Of a DNA stretch of 38,097 nt, positions 30,171-38,097 are shown in pieces. The first letter of the stretch is position 1. The number at the start of each line of letters is the position of its first letter. This DNA comes from Candidatus Buchananbacteria bacterium RIFCSPHIGHO2_02_FULL_39_17 (lineage in GTDB: Bacteria; Patescibacteriota; Patescibacteriia; Buchananbacterales; UBA6539), in the NCBI GenBank assembly GCA_001817425.1, contig MHII01000004.1:3392-41488 (forward strand), given 5' to 3'. The position numbers and the translations under genes are program-made. The notes under the pieces are model-generated. The model worked only from the letters and a program-made list of their open reading frames with translations, did no database searches and had not been told where the DNA came from.

Positions 30171-31184
30171 TTATTTTAATTTTAATAATTTTTTTTCTAC
30201 TATTTCTCTTTTTAGTAAACCATTTTGCGCGCCGACTTTATTAACAACGGAAGCTGAATTAATCATCCCCCATTTTAAAGCTAAGATGATGTTATTTTTT
30301 TCAATTATATAACCAGCCAAAAAACTTGAACCAAAGGCATCGCCCACACCGGTTGTATCAACTGTCTTTGCCGGATAAATTTTTTGCTGATAAATATTTT
30401 TTCCATCATAAGCCCAAGCGCCTTTTTTACCGTTTGTGATAATAAGAATTTTTGGTCCCCATTCGCTTAAAATATTTAAAAGATAAAGCGGACGATTTAA
30501 GTAGTTAGGATTTTTTCGTCCGAGTTTTATTCCAGATAAAGCTAATTCAATCGCTTCATCTTTATTTAAAATTAAAATTTTTGCTTGGCTTAAAAATGGA
30601 GTCAACGCTTTTTTTCCGGCCTGAAGTTGCAATCGGCCCGGATTCCAAATAATTTTAATGTTTTCTTTAGCAGCAAAATTGAAAATTTCCTTAGCTTGTT
30701 TAAACCAATCCTTGTTAACTAATGAGGTTAAATAAAACCAATCCGTCTTTAAATTTAACGGCGGTTTAAAAACAAAATTTTTATTGGCGCCAGGCGTGAC
30801 AAAAACAATATGCTCCCGATCTCTTTTATTAGTCGCTAAAATAAAGGAAAAACCGCTTAATTCTTTTTTATCAATTTGTACCAAATTTTGGCTAACTTTC
30901 TCCTGCCTAAATTTTTTTAAAAATTCTTTTCCAATTTCGTCATTGCCAACCTTAGTCATAGCCGCAACTTTAAAACCTAACCTTGATAAGCTGACAGCGA
31001 TATTGCTTGCTCCTCCACCAAGGTTAAAATAGGCTTCCTTAACTGAAATTTTCGCTCCATATTCAAAGGCAAGCAACTGTTGCGCTGTCAAATTCTCTGG
31101 TGTGGAAATAATTTTTCCCGCATCGGTGTAAAAAGTCACATCCTTAACCGATCCACCGATACTAATAACATCAAATTTAGCCAT
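30171..31184 (-). CDS. PfkB-family carbohydrate/nucleoside kinase
   Basis: 337 residues, ribokinase fold. The N-terminal motif YFNLGGGASNIAVSLSRLG (52-70), substrate-binding lid, and the C-terminal signature DTTGVGDAFGSSFLAGY (276-292) with catalytic Asp282 and the GVGD anion hole are present. Many CPR bacteria have such kinases in nucleoside or ribose salvage; the substrate here is unknown. Three bases separate it from corA, so cotranscribed. Confidence 0.9.
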   Translation of the reverse strand: MAKFDVISIGGSVKDVTFYTDAGKIISTPENLTAQQLLAFEYGAKISVKEAYFNLGGGASNIAVSLSRLGFKVAAMTKVGNDEIGKEFLKKFRQEKVSQNLVQIDKKELSGFSFILATNKRDREHIVFVTPGANKNFVFKPPLNLKTDWFYLTSLVNKDWFKQAKEIFNFAAKENIKIIWNPGRLQLQAGKKALTPFLSQAKILILNKDEAIELALSGIKLGRKNPNYLNRPLYLLNILSEWGPKILIITNGKKGAWAYDGKNIYQQKIYPAKTVDTTGVGDAFGSSFLAGYIIEKNNIILALKWGMINSASVVNKVGAQNGLLKREIVEKKLLKLK

Positions 31185-31187
31185 AAA

Positions 31188-32102
31188 TTAAATCCAGTCT
31201 TTATTTTTTAAATAGATAAAAATGCCAATAATAATGGCGGAAAATAAACCAAAGAGGAGCCAAATAAAATTGGGGTGGTTGACGAATGGTAAATCAACAT
31301 TCATGCCATAAATACCGGAAAGTAAAGTTAATGGTAAAATCGCAACGGAAAAGCTAGTCAAAACTTTCATAATTTGATTAGTACGAAAGGAGATTAAAGA
31401 TTCGTTTATTTCTTGCATACTTAAGATTCGATCTTTGTAGCTTTCCAATAAAAACCAATTTTTTTCCACAAAATCATCTAAATCATCAAAGTAGACATGA
31501 ATTTCTTTTTTTAAAAAGCTAACATCAATCCGACTCAAGCGATTAGTCACTAATTTTTGGGAATCAATGACGGTTTTAAATTTTAGAACTAAGCGGCGTA
31601 GTGAAGCTAGATCATAAACAGTTTTTTTACTTTTTCCTTCCTCAATATCATTTTCAATCTTAGCAATTTCTTGTTCTAAATCGTTGTGGATATTCCAGAC
31701 GTTTCTCAACCAATCATCTAAAATTAAATAAAGTAAATAGCCACTATCTTTGGCAAAGGCCTCTTCCCGCAAGTGGTGATTATTAATTACTTTATAAAAA
31801 ATAGTATTTAAAAATTTTATTTTTTCCCGAGTGATTGTAACTAAATAATCCTTACCAATAAAAAAATACGCTTGGGTAATTGGTATTTTTTTTCGGCCCT
31901 TATCCCAAAGTGGCAGCTGAAAAACCAAAAAAAAGTAATTTTTGTAGACATCTAATTTTGAGCGTTGAATTTCGCCAGAACAATCCCTAAGGTCAAGGGG
32001 ATGGAATTTAAAATTATTTTTTAAAAAAATTAAATCTTGTCCATTAAACTCATTAATAAAATACCACGTAAAATTTTCCGCTTTTACCGTCTTGATTGGC
32101 AT
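31188..32102 (-). CDS. corA: CorA-family magnesium transporter
   Basis: 304 residues. A large soluble N-terminal funnel domain (1-245) with long helices, then two membrane helices (about 247-265, 279-297) with the signature YGMNVDLPF (265-273; GMN 266-268) at the pore. C-terminal KNKDWI is basic, as usual. Forms pentameric Mg2+/Co2+ channels in the inner membrane. Between the response regulator and the PfkB gene in the same operon. Confidence 0.92.
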   Translation of the reverse strand: MPIKTVKAENFTWYFINEFNGQDLIFLKNNFKFHPLDLRDCSGEIQRSKLDVYKNYFFLVFQLPLWDKGRKKIPITQAYFFIGKDYLVTITREKIKFLNTIFYKVINNHHLREEAFAKDSGYLLYLILDDWLRNVWNIHNDLEQEIAKIENDIEEGKSKKTVYDLASLRRLVLKFKTVIDSQKLVTNRLSRIDVSFLKKEIHVYFDDLDDFVEKNWFLLESYKDRILSMQEINESLISFRTNQIMKVLTSFSVAILPLTLLSGIYGMNVDLPFVNHPNFIWLLFGLFSAIIIGIFIYLKNKDWI

Positions 32103-32114
32103 AAAACCTGTCGT

Positions 32115-32498
32115 TTAATGAATTTTTAAAACGTTGTTGATTTTTTCTAAAATTTCGTCAATCTGGAAATCAGCCTTAACCAAATAATCAACCGCACCTA
32201 AGGCTAAGCCGCGACGAATTTCTTCGGTTTGCCCAAGATTAGAAAGGATAATCACCGGTATTGCTTTTGTCTCTTTCATCTCTTTAAGTTTTTTTAAACA
32301 TTCAAAACCACTCTTACCCGGCAACAGAATATCCAAAACGACCAAATCTGGTTTTTCTGATTTTGCTTTATCCAATCCTTCATCTGATTCCGTGGCCATC
32401 AAAACCTCGTATTGACTTTTATCTAAAATGGAACTAATAAGTTTAACGAGGGTTTGATCGTCTTCAATAATTAATATTTTATTTTTTCCACTTACCAT
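32115..32498 (-). CDS. Single-domain response regulator
   Basis: 127 residues, a lone receiver domain. Acidic pocket E12-D13-D14, phospho-acceptor Asp56 (VVLDILLPGKSGFE), Ser86 in the switch position and Lys108 are all in place. No DNA-binding or enzyme domain. Thus it probably acts as a phosphorelay step or by protein contact, as in CheY or Spo0F. Encoded 18 bases after the tandem kinase, its likely partner. No clear Shine-Dalgarno. Confidence 0.92.
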   Translation of the reverse strand: MVSGKNKILIIEDDQTLVKLISSILDKSQYEVLMATESDEGLDKAKSEKPDLVVLDILLPGKSGFECLKKLKEMKETKAIPVIILSNLGQTEEIRRGLALGAVDYLVKADFQIDEILEKINNVLKIH

Positions 32499-32516
32499 AT
32501 AATTATGAATTAAGAA

Positions 32517-34061
32517 TTAGACAAGTGGCAAGCTAAAATAAAAATTTGAACCTTGACCAAATTCGCTTGTGAACCAAATATCACCTTGGTGTAAATTGAT
32601 AATTGATTTAGAAATATAAAGACCAAGTCCAGTCCCTTCGACTTGGGATGCAAGGATTTTTTTGCTCCTAAAAAATCGAGTAAATAATTTTTGCTGATCT
32701 TGGACGGAAATGCCAACTCCGGTATCAGCAACACAAAAAACTAGATACCCTTTATTATTTTTTGTGTGATAAATTTTGCCATAATTTAATTTTTGGAAAA
32801 TGGGCTTTAATTCATTGCCACTTTTTTGACTAACTTGAATATCAATCTTTCCCCCTGCTGGCGTGTATTTAATCGCATTAGAAAGTAAATTAGTCAAAAC
32901 TTGAGCAATCCGACTCTCATCAGCCAAAACCAGAGGCAATGGTTTAATTTGCTTGAAAATTTTTAAATTGATTTTTTTGACCTTAATTGAAGAGTTAAAA
33001 GACGAAACCACTTCGGCTAAAACTGGATCAAGATTAAGTGGCTTAATATTAACTTCAAATTGACCTTCTTGCAATTTGGCTAAATTTAGTAAGTCTCTAA
33101 CCAAAACCAATAATCGTTCATTACCGTGATAGATCTGATCAATTAATTCAAGTTGATTTTTATTAAGTCGCCCTGGCTTTTGGCTTTTTAACATTTCCAG
33201 GCTCCATTTACTCACTCCTAAAGGAGCTTTTAACTCATGGACAGTAATGGTAACAAATTCTCTTTCCTTTTTTAAGATATCTTCCACTGATTCTCGTTCA
33301 CCTTCCACCTGATTTTCAAATTGACTTTTGGTTAAAGGTAAATAAAGAGTAAAAATTGACCCTCGATTTTCCCGACTTTTAAAAACTATTTTTCCGCCAC
33401 TCGCTTCAATAATTTTTTTGGCGATATAAAGATCGAGCCCCAAGCCTTCCGTTTGCGCTTTCATCGCATTGCGCGCTCGAAAAAATTTGGTAAAGACCAA
33501 GTGTTTTTGATCACTGGGGATACCAATGCCATCATCAACAATACGAAAAATTAAAAAATTTTTAGTCTTTTTTAGATAAATTCTAATAAGACCTTTACTC
33601 CGGCTGTAGCGAATTGCATTATCAATTAAATCATCTAAAATTAATTTAGCTTGTGAAAAATCAATAAAAACTTTAGGTAAATTTTTTTCTGATTTTAAAA
33701 TTATTGTACAATTAGAAGCTTTTGCCCAAGCCAAATGTTTTTTTATTAATTTTTTAGTCAGGCTAATGATATTTTCAAAATTGGGCATCAGACTGGTGCC
33801 TTTTTCGTCAAGACGTGAAGCCCGCAACAAATCATTCACGACTTTAACCATAAATTTATTATTTTGATAAGCAGCAATAACGATTTCTTTTTGCCTGGTT
33901 GAAAGTTTGCCGGCTCGACCAGAAAGTAAAGTATCTAGTGACCAGCGCACGGCAGAAATTGGCGTTCGCAACTGATGAGACGCCACGGTAATAAAATCAC
34001 TCTTAATATCCTCCAGCGTTTGAGCTGGCTCAAAAATTGTTGACTGATTCGTTCTAATCAT
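32517..34061 (-). CDS. Soluble tandem histidine kinase (two HisKA-HATPase modules)
   Basis: 514 residues without membrane helices, PAS or GAF domain. Module 1: phospho-accepting His29 in SHQLRTP, N-box DDLIDNAIRYS (143-153), G1 VDDGIGIP (175-182), G2 EGLGLDLYIAKK (205-216). Module 2: His275 in VHELKAPLG, N-box NLLSNAIKYTPAGG (391-404), ADTGVGIS (445-452), EGTGLGLYISKS (475-486). Both modules look complete. Module 1 begins almost at the N-terminus. The ATG at 34061 lies seven bases after an extended -10, so the mRNA may be leaderless. First gene of an operon with a lone receiver, corA, a kinase and murJ. Signal is unknown. Confidence 0.93.
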   Translation of the reverse strand: MIRTNQSTIFEPAQTLEDIKSDFITVASHQLRTPISAVRWSLDTLLSGRAGKLSTRQKEIVIAAYQNNKFMVKVVNDLLRASRLDEKGTSLMPNFENIISLTKKLIKKHLAWAKASNCTIILKSEKNLPKVFIDFSQAKLILDDLIDNAIRYSRSKGLIRIYLKKTKNFLIFRIVDDGIGIPSDQKHLVFTKFFRARNAMKAQTEGLGLDLYIAKKIIEASGGKIVFKSRENRGSIFTLYLPLTKSQFENQVEGERESVEDILKKEREFVTITVHELKAPLGVSKWSLEMLKSQKPGRLNKNQLELIDQIYHGNERLLVLVRDLLNLAKLQEGQFEVNIKPLNLDPVLAEVVSSFNSSIKVKKINLKIFKQIKPLPLVLADESRIAQVLTNLLSNAIKYTPAGGKIDIQVSQKSGNELKPIFQKLNYGKIYHTKNNKGYLVFCVADTGVGISVQDQQKLFTRFFRSKKILASQVEGTGLGLYISKSIINLHQGDIWFTSEFGQGSNFYFSLPLV

Positions 34062-34067
34062 ACCAAA

Positions 34068-34073
34068 ATTATA
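34068..34073 (-). promoter_or_regulatory. Extended -10 of the kinase operon
   Basis: Minus strand TGT-TATAAT (-10 at 34073-34068), no good -35. Seven bases on lies the A of the ATG. Confidence 0.5.
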
Positions 34074-34112
34074 ACATAATTATTCAACTCTGAATATAGT
34101 GGGAATTTAAAA

Positions 34113-34129
34113 CCCCCATATCTTGGGGG
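34113..34129 (-). terminator. Weak terminator between CAP gene and kinase operon
   Basis: Minus strand: CCCCCA/TGGGGG with a 5-base loop, followed by TTTTAAATT. The stem is strong but the T-run is short. Confidence 0.5.
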
Positions 34130-34148
34130 AAACAAATTTTTTGAAAAA

Positions 34149-35342
34149 TTAAAGAATTAAAAGAGTGGAATTAATTTGCTCAATAAAATGGAGTTTAACT
34201 AAGCTCATCGCTAAAATAAGAGCAATTACGGCTAAACTTTGAAAAATTACAGAAGGGTGCTGGATTTTAATTTTAATGAGAATATTTAGTCCTAGGGAAA
34301 TTAAAAGAAAAATTAAAAAAGCCAGAAAAAAAATGTTTGAATAATAAATAATCTGATCGACTAAAGTTTTGGTTCCGCCATCTTGGCTCTTGACGGCAAT
34401 CACAATCTGGCTAGTTTCCGTGTCATTTAAGGGAGGGGTTGGCGCTACCAGTTCTAAAACGAGTTGTTCGCCAGCGATCGATGCGGCATTAGATTTTGAT
34501 TCAGAGGCTTTCTCATCAATTTTTTTCAAGTCAACTTTTTCAACTAAAGGTGGCACGGCGACTAAGCCGGATAAATCTTTTCTTTGAGTCCCAAAGAATT
34601 GAACGAGTAAAATTGTTTTTTTGCCATTAAACTCGCCATTTAAAACCGCCATACCAATCTCTTTATATTTCGAGTTTAAAATATTTCGTTGATGAGTCGG
34701 ACTTTTCATAAAGGCGTCATGAACGGCTTCGGCGGTAATAAAATCCATGGCTAAGTTCTCACCCGCATAAATATAGTCATATTCCGCTCGGTTAATCCAT
34801 TGCCACGGCCGTCTGCCTTCCGGCGTGTCGTGAGCAAAATAATCACGGTTCAACATATCCTGACCTTTGGCATAAGCGTATTTATCAAGTATTGAATTAT
34901 CAACTAAAGGATCAAGGCCCACTTCTTTTCTTGAATTATTAATGAGATTAATTATGTTTGATGAAATAATTGCAGAAAGCTGTGCCGGTGATGGATAATA
35001 AGAAAATAGAAAAATAATAACTATAATTTTAGTTAAAATCGCGATAGCGGTGTAGCTGGCTAAACTTTTCGGCCTTAAGCTTTTCGGTTTGAAATTATTG
35101 CCCCGGTAAGGAATAAAAAAATCTAAAAGTAATCTTTTTGAATCTTGGCAAAAGCGACTAAAATTCTGCCGGCCTGAAGTTAGTTGTCGGATTTCTTTTT
35201 TTTCTTGCCTAAATAATTTCTGCCATTTTTTCGATTTAATAAATAATAAAAAAGGCAAGCCCAATGCCTTAAAAATCAAAGACAGAACTGCCATTAATTT
35301 CGTTTTTCTATTATTCAAAATTTTTTTCAGCCAATCAAACAT
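34149..35342 (-). CDS. CAP/SCP-domain membrane protein
   Basis: 397 residues. Basic N-terminus with a hydrophobic patch (17-35), a membrane helix (about 97-115), an extracellular CAP (SCP/YkwD-like) domain (about 130-252), a linker, and two C-terminal membrane helices (about 331-355, 365-384). CAP motifs: NNSRKEVGLDPL (135-146), YFAHDTPEGRRP (168-179, His171), GENLAM (194-199, Glu195) and SPTHQRNIL (214-222, His217), so the putative metal/active-site residues are kept. Bacterial members occur at the cell surface; catalysis is debated. Strong promoter upstream. Confidence 0.88.
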   Translation of the reverse strand: MFDWLKKILNNRKTKLMAVLSLIFKALGLPFLLFIKSKKWQKLFRQEKKEIRQLTSGRQNFSRFCQDSKRLLLDFFIPYRGNNFKPKSLRPKSLASYTAIAILTKIIVIIFLFSYYPSPAQLSAIISSNIINLINNSRKEVGLDPLVDNSILDKYAYAKGQDMLNRDYFAHDTPEGRRPWQWINRAEYDYIYAGENLAMDFITAEAVHDAFMKSPTHQRNILNSKYKEIGMAVLNGEFNGKKTILLVQFFGTQRKDLSGLVAVPPLVEKVDLKKIDEKASESKSNAASIAGEQLVLELVAPTPPLNDTETSQIVIAVKSQDGGTKTLVDQIIYYSNIFFLAFLIFLLISLGLNILIKIKIQHPSVIFQSLAVIALILAMSLVKLHFIEQINSTLLIL

Positions 35343-35368
35343 TTTTAGTCTAAATTTAATTATATATT

Positions 35369-35397
35369 ATAATATCATAAATCAAACATTTTGTCAA
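35369..35397 (-). promoter_or_regulatory. Strong promoter of the CAP-domain gene
   Basis: Minus strand: perfect TTGACA (35397-35392), 17-bp spacer, TATTAT (35374-35369). The best sigma-70-like match in the window. Confidence 0.75.
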
Positions 35398-35443
35398 ATT
35401 AGTTATTAAAAAACTCCGAAAAATTCAATTCTTCGCAGTTCAA

Positions 35444-35475
35444 ATTTAATCTAAGTTGGTTAATTTAGATTAAAT
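35444..35475 (-). terminator. Inverted repeat at the end of the SdrD-B-like gene
   Basis: Perfect 11-bp arms ATTTAATCTAA/TTAGATTAAAT (35475-35465, 35454-35444) spanning the stop codon. It is followed only by TTTG, so termination would be weak. Confidence 0.35.
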
Positions 35476-36796
35476 GGTTATGATCATCTTTTCCTGAATG
35501 ACCCTTTTCAACTGAAGATGAATGAGGTTGATTGTTAGCTAAATTATCGGATCTTGGCAAATTTTTATCAACTATTGATTCTGAATTTTCGTTTTTCTTT
35601 GAAAAATCAAAGGCCGATGGCTGGATGATTAGCGGTAAAGACTGTTTTGACTTATCAAAAATTAGGTAAGCTAAAGTTAAAACAAAAATAATAAATAACC
35701 AAGCGGAAAGCCAACATTGAGGATAGCCCAAAATTATAGGCACAATGATTAAAATGCCAATGAGCCACCAAAGACGCTGACTAATGACTTTTTTCCGTTT
35801 TCTCCCCTTCCGCCAAACAAAAAATATGGCAATTAAATTTAGAATTAAAAATAACCAAATGTAATTAAGGCAATTGGTCGGCAGGGTTTGAATATTTGAT
35901 AATTGAGCTAAGGGTTCTACAGTTGTGGCAACAGTACTGGCGACTAATTTGGGGATAATTTTATTTATTGCCTGAGGTGTTAATTCAGCTGCCAAAATTT
36001 TTTCTACTGGTTTTTGATCTTTTTTTTCTGTAATTTTTTCTTGTTTGATTGGTGATACTATTAATTTTGGTATCGCTTTAGTGGTAAAACTAAATTCTGG
36101 GCTAAAAACCAGCCGCGCGCCCCGCCACTGTTTTGGATTAGGCAAAGAAACAAGACGAAAATAATAGGTGGTTTCCGGTTCTAAATTTTCAAACTTTAAA
36201 GTATGAAATGTCGCTAATTCAAAATTTATTAGGCTTGAGTTTGAATAACCTAAGTTACTCTCATTTAATAATAAATTACCATCGCTTTTAGCCTGTTTGT
36301 CATAAACGATTTGGCTGATGGCTAAATAATTAGTAAACCAACTAATTTTCACTGAAGTTTCATTCTCAAATTCAATTTGTTGGTTAGTGATAGTTAGCAT
36401 TGGGCCAAAACCGTTTTGTTCAGGAATAATTTGATAAACACCAAAATTAAAATTTCTATCTTTTCTAGAATTACCATCTTTGACTTCTGCCCAGCCAGCG
36501 GGCAAATTAACCTTTACTTGATAACTATTAGAAATCAAATTTTCAAATGAATATTGGCCGTTGCTATCTGTTATCGATTTTTTAACCAATGTATGATTAT
36601 AAAAAAGTTCAACCTCCCAACCTGTCAATCTATCTTCGCCGTAATCTAAAAAATAATTAATGTTTAAATCCTCAAAAACAACGCCACTAATCGTGCTTGC
36701 TTCAACGGCTAAAGTCGGCTGAATAGAAATAATCAATAAAAAAAAGATAGCCAGAAGAGTGACTCTCTTAGATTCAAATTTTAACTTTATTGCCAT
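35465..36796 (-). CDS. Surface protein with SdrD-B-like and fibronectin-like domains
   Basis: 443 residues. Signal peptide (about 11-30, cleavage near TLA-VE). An SdrD B-like/SpaA-like beta-sandwich (about 33-120): GVVFEDLNINYFLDYGEDRL, TDSNGQYSFENL and SYQVKVNLPAGW. Then a fibronectin type III-like domain (about 133-240: VKISWFTN, LEPETTYYFRLV). A low-complexity region leads to about three C-terminal membrane helices (about 311-385) and a histidine-rich tail (HSSSVEKGHSGKDDHNHLI). Likely exposed and anchored at the cell surface; binding partner unknown. GGGAGGG lies upstream, but 13 bases from the ATG. Confidence 0.82.
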   Translation of the reverse strand: MAIKLKFESKRVTLLAIFFLLIISIQPTLAVEASTISGVVFEDLNINYFLDYGEDRLTGWEVELFYNHTLVKKSITDSNGQYSFENLISNSYQVKVNLPAGWAEVKDGNSRKDRNFNFGVYQIIPEQNGFGPMLTITNQQIEFENETSVKISWFTNYLAISQIVYDKQAKSDGNLLLNESNLGYSNSSLINFELATFHTLKFENLEPETTYYFRLVSLPNPKQWRGARLVFSPEFSFTTKAIPKLIVSPIKQEKITEKKDQKPVEKILAAELTPQAINKIIPKLVASTVATTVEPLAQLSNIQTLPTNCLNYIWLFLILNLIAIFFVWRKGRKRKKVISQRLWWLIGILIIVPIILGYPQCWLSAWLFIIFVLTLAYLIFDKSKQSLPLIIQPSAFDFSKKNENSESIVDKNLPRSDNLANNQPHSSSVEKGHSGKDDHNHLI

Positions 36797-36882
36797 ATCT
36801 TTTTAACCCTCCCGTTTAAATTAGCTCCCTAAAAATTAAAAAACAAAATAGGTTAAATGTATTGGCTTTTTTTATTTTTTTG

Positions 36883-36905
36883 TAAGGTGTTGTAGCTCCA
36901 CCTTA
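36883..36905. other. Hairpin in spacer, purpose unknown
   Basis: TAAGGTG/CACCTTA (7 bp, 9-base loop) in the spacer 36797-36994. T-runs lie on both plus-strand sides; on the minus strand, in which the genes here run, it is followed by A, so it is not a normal terminator for them. Confidence 0.35.
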
Positions 36906-36994
36906 TCAAATATTTTTTTCTTTCGCAATAATAGTCAAAATTAAGTTATCCACAACTTTAAATTTTTAAACTACAAAATAAATTTTATCGTCTG

Positions 36995-38071
36995 TCAATT
37001 AGATTGCTCCAACCCAGCAATTGTATAGCGATTTGACGCATTCCATAAAAGCCAGCCAAAACCATTAGCGTCATTGGTTGCCTTTTTTTCTAATTTAATC
37101 ATTTCCGGTGTATAATCAGCGCCAAGATCAAAGTCCTGCAACCACGGCCTGATTTTGGCTTGGTTATGAGGAATTTTATCCTTGACTCTCATTAAGCTGC
37201 GATAAATTATTTCATAAGGATATTGGGCCGGGTTATTAAATCCTTCAAAACCAGCCGGATAATGCGAGGGATAAACCATGGGCGAAATATAATCAAAATA
37301 CGGTGCCGCGTCTTCATAGCGCTGGCCGATATTTAAACCGTCAAAGCGCCAAAGAGTCATGCCAAATAAATCAGCTGAAGTAATAACTGGATAAAACGAT
37401 AAAGTTAGGGCGGTATAGCGGTAAAATTCCCTCATTGCCCGGCTTTTATCTTCACTATTGTCCAAGTTAGCATAGACAATTTGCTTAATGTCACCATCTG
37501 ACGGAAATCTAATATAGTCAAAATTAATCTCGTCAAAACCGATTTTTACGGCTTCTTTGGCTAAATCCAAGTTATAATCCCAGATAAATTTTTGAGTTGG
37601 ATCAACCCAACTCAACCCTTTATAGTCGCGCCAAATTTCCCCATTTTTTGCTCGCAAGGCAATCTGGGGCATTTTTTGGGCTAAATAAGGATCTTGAAAC
37701 ACGACAATTCGAGCAATGGTGTAAATCCCCTTTTTCTTTAATTCTTTTAACCAATCGGCTAAATCGGGAATTCTTACGTCCTCTGATTTAATTTGGTCAG
37801 CTAAAGCAATATTAGTATCAAAAAAAATTCGGCCGCTGTAGTCTTTAAGATCAATGACGACCGAATTTAATTCAGTTTGATCAATTAAATCAATCAATTC
37901 TCCTCGTCGCTTTTTATCACCGGCCGTATAAGCGGTTAGATAAATTCCTTTATTCTCAATTAATTTTGGTTTAGTTAATATTGGATCAGTTGATTCTTGA
38001 TTAAACGTCAAAAAAACAGAGAATAACAATGAAACAATAATAATTAATCCATTAACTAAAAAAAGTGACAT
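36995..38071 (-). CDS. DUF4015 putative glycoside hydrolase
   Basis: 358 residues: one N-terminal membrane or signal helix (about 3-22), then a TIM-barrel domain of the DUF4015 family, which is related to glycoside hydrolases. Motifs: GIYLTAYTAG (42-51), VVIDLKDYSGRI (71-82), GIYTIARIVVFQDPYL (115-130), WVDPT, GFDEINFDYIRFPSDG (178-193, with the acidic residues expected in the barrel), and YISPMVYPSHYP (261-272). Probably faces the outside and acts on a cell-envelope or environmental glycan; substrate unproven. An extended -10 (TGC-TAAAAT, 38087-38082) lies directly upstream. Confidence 0.85.
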   Translation of the reverse strand: MSLFLVNGLIIIVSLLFSVFLTFNQESTDPILTKPKLIENKGIYLTAYTAGDKKRRGELIDLIDQTELNSVVIDLKDYSGRIFFDTNIALADQIKSEDVRIPDLADWLKELKKKGIYTIARIVVFQDPYLAQKMPQIALRAKNGEIWRDYKGLSWVDPTQKFIWDYNLDLAKEAVKIGFDEINFDYIRFPSDGDIKQIVYANLDNSEDKSRAMREFYRYTALTLSFYPVITSADLFGMTLWRFDGLNIGQRYEDAAPYFDYISPMVYPSHYPAGFEGFNNPAQYPYEIIYRSLMRVKDKIPHNQAKIRPWLQDFDLGADYTPEMIKLEKKATNDANGFGWLLWNASNRYTIAGLEQSN

Positions 38072-38081
38072 ATCACTTTCT

Positions 38082-38087
38082 ATTTTA
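38082..38087 (-). promoter_or_regulatory. Extended -10 of the DUF4015 gene
   Basis: Minus strand TGC-TAAAAT; predicted transcription start about four bases before the ATG at 38071. The -35 would lie partly outside the window. Confidence 0.45.
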
Positions 38088-38097
38088 GCAAAATTAT

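Noticed and set aside
32510-32734. Out-of-frame minus-strand ORF in the 3' end of the tandem kinase
   Set aside because: Overlaps the second HATPase domain in another frame and has no signal.
36946-36954. Perfect DnaA box TTATCCACA, and a near match at 309-317 upstream of dnaB
   Set aside because: Single isolated boxes, with no cluster, no AT-rich unwinding repeat and no dnaA or dnaN gene nearby. Not enough for an origin.

Overview
The window looks like a stretch of chromosome from a Patescibacteria (CPR) bacterium, probably of the Parcubacteria group. The signs are AT-rich DNA with short spacers, TGA used as a stop, compact forms of core genes, and families typical of CPR genomes: DUF4012, DUF4015, a membrane-anchored Clp ATPase, a spermidine-synthase-like membrane protein and many short single-helix proteins. 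I see no tRNA, rRNA or CRISPR array. The taxonomic placement is inferred from gene content only.

Layout from left to right. 1-534 is gene-free: a partial GC-bounded repeat, hairpins, a promoter and a structured leader. 535-2899 (+) is dnaB-recR-hypothetical, closed by a terminator. rplU and purF follow on the minus strand, each with its own promoter. 10555-4893 (-) is an operon of a membrane protein, a membrane Clp ATPase with a degenerate first ATPase domain, a WecA/TagO-like transferase and a spermidine-synthase-like membrane protein. A 200-bp MITE-like palindrome separates it from a small membrane protein, a DHFR/RibD-C protein and a PHA-granule-type gene split into two ORFs. tgt follows. 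22938-13352 (-) is a surface-polysaccharide cluster: an initiating phosphoglycosyl transferase, three GT4 glycosyltransferases, a DUF4012 protein and a DUF11-type membrane protein.

The middle (22939-23791) is an RNA locus. RNase P RNA is transcribed divergently from the polysaccharide operon. It is followed by a second independent RNA, possibly 6S-like, whose promoter lies inside the rnpB terminator. Then come recJ-nudix-rnhA, a 36-residue membrane protein, and lepA. The right part (34061-28450, -) is a signalling/envelope operon: tandem histidine kinase, single-domain response regulator, CorA, PfkB kinase, a tiny membrane protein and murJ. Three surface or secreted proteins (CAP domain, SdrD-B/fibronectin-like, DUF4015) end the window.

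The most unusual observations are: (i) a family of roughly 120-bp elements bounded by CCCCGC/GCGGGG, two of which sit at gene starts with the first codons of a gene duplicated on the far side (36 bp identical at lepA); (ii) a dnaB leader whose start codon lies in a long hairpin with a mutually exclusive alternative stem; (iii) a Clp ATPase with a dead-looking D1; (iv) two complete histidine-kinase modules in one soluble protein; (v) a TGT without the zinc cysteines; (vi) a probable new structured RNA beside rnpB. All are read by eye, with no database search.
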